DNA of 44,824 bases from positions 4,473-49,296 of the forward strand of contig KV921001.1 in assembly GCA_002081555.1 (NCBI GenBank), written 5' to 3'. The stretch's first letter is position 1. Each line of letters starts with the position of its first letter. Shown here one piece after another: positions 44,389-44,824 of the stretch. The position numbers and the translations under genes are program-made. The notes below the pieces were generated by a model, which saw only the letters and a program-made list of their open reading frames with translations, did no database searches and was not told the DNA's origin. Source of the DNA: Protostelium mycophagum (Eukaryota; Evosea; Variosea; Protosteliida; Protosteliaceae).

Positions 44389-44640
44389 TAAAACAATAGT
44401 TTTACACCAAAACAGTTTTTTGGCAACAGCAGAACTTTAGCAAGATTTTTTTAAACTCGAATCAATAAATTCCCTCTATTAGGATGCAATGAGGTCATTA
44501 GAAAACTGAAAAGAGCTATTGCAGTCTTGAAAATATACTGTGAAAATACATAGCACATATTGCTCATTAGAGTTGAGCCAAATTACAATCTAAGAACATA
44601 AAATAAAATAAAATTGATCTTTCATATTTATTTTTGCTAT
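44389..44640. other. A+T-rich intergenic region
   Basis: This stretch follows the CDC48-like gene. It contains AATAAA at 44387-44392 and another at about 44464, consistent with polyadenylation. No gene is seen. Confidence 0.5.
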
Positions 44641-44824
44641 TTATGCAAGCCCTTCATCCTGTTGGTTGGTAAATCTTAATTTCACCAAATAGTGGTTATC
44701 CTGAGGAGTGCTGATGATCTCTTTGTCTGGTATAATATCCTCTAGAGGATGGATGATTTCTCCACTGACCATAGAGGGAAAAGTCCAGTAGCATAGGTAT
44801 AGTCAAGGTGTTTAAGAGCTGTAC
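44641..44824 (-). CDS. Possible 3' end of a gene running off the window
   Basis: On the minus strand a readable frame ends STPQDNHYLVKLRFTNQQDE, then GLA, with the stop codon at 44641-44643. Upstream, near the window edge, another frame reads LLNTLTIPMLLDFSLYG; an intron between the two is plausible. I do not recognise the protein. Confidence 0.3.

Noticed and set aside
1-44824. tRNA, rRNA, CRISPR arrays and virus-like elements
   Set aside because: I looked for them on both strands and saw none that I could support.

Overview
The window is eukaryotic nuclear DNA from an intron-rich, very compact protist genome. Genes are broken by many short introns (about 39 to 375 bp) with GT-AG ends. Intergenic gaps are often under 100 bp, and polyadenylation hexamers touch stop codons. 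The gene set suggests a free-living amoebozoan: a fungal-group-X-like hybrid histidine kinase, a KNL1/Spc7 kinetochore scaffold, GET4, RRP7, tafazzin, a MYDGF-like protein, a CD-MPR/Atg27-like receptor, a GT31 glycosyltransferase, a CDC48-like ATPase and an ankyrin-HECT ligase. Protosteloid or Acanthamoeba-like lineages come to mind, but this is inference from gene families, not a species identification.

Layout: 162-4727 (-) is a HACE1-like ankyrin-HECT ubiquitin ligase, and 5073-6730 (+) a leucine-rich-repeat-like protein. 6894-7166 (-) holds a weak LRR-like remnant, and 7714-9307 (+) a decayed transposase-like gene. 9731-13982 (-) is KNL1. It diverges from an 11-kb hybrid histidine kinase at 14356-25392 (+), which has a pseudokinase, AAA, GAF, HisKA, HATPase and receiver. 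Next come a FAM210/DUF1279 protein (25464-25919, -), a GT31 enzyme (25971-27374, +) and a secreted beta-helix protein (27438-30476, -). GET4 (31345-32603, -) diverges from a MYDGF homologue (32682-33274, +). A long HEAT-repeat, importin-beta-like gene fills 33674-38633 (+). RRP7 (38742-39875, -), an MRH receptor (40119-41118, -) and tafazzin (41473-42826, -) follow. A CDC48-like ATPase with only one AAA domain (42825-44388, +) starts head to head with tafazzin; their ATG codons overlap. A possible gene tail lies at the right edge.

The genes are mostly unrelated housekeeping functions and do not form one pathway. The most unusual signal is in the introns. The same few short words recur dozens of times in introns of different genes, often at the splice sites: GAAATTTC, TCTACAACGA with its complement, TGACGTCA, TGACA/TGTCA and GGCGGGAA. 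Several introns carry complementary copies near both ends. A separate hairpin element of about 140 bp is present twice, once intergenic and once inside an intron. These look like introner-like or intron-folding elements. All exon joins were deduced by eye from protein-family similarity and splice consensus.
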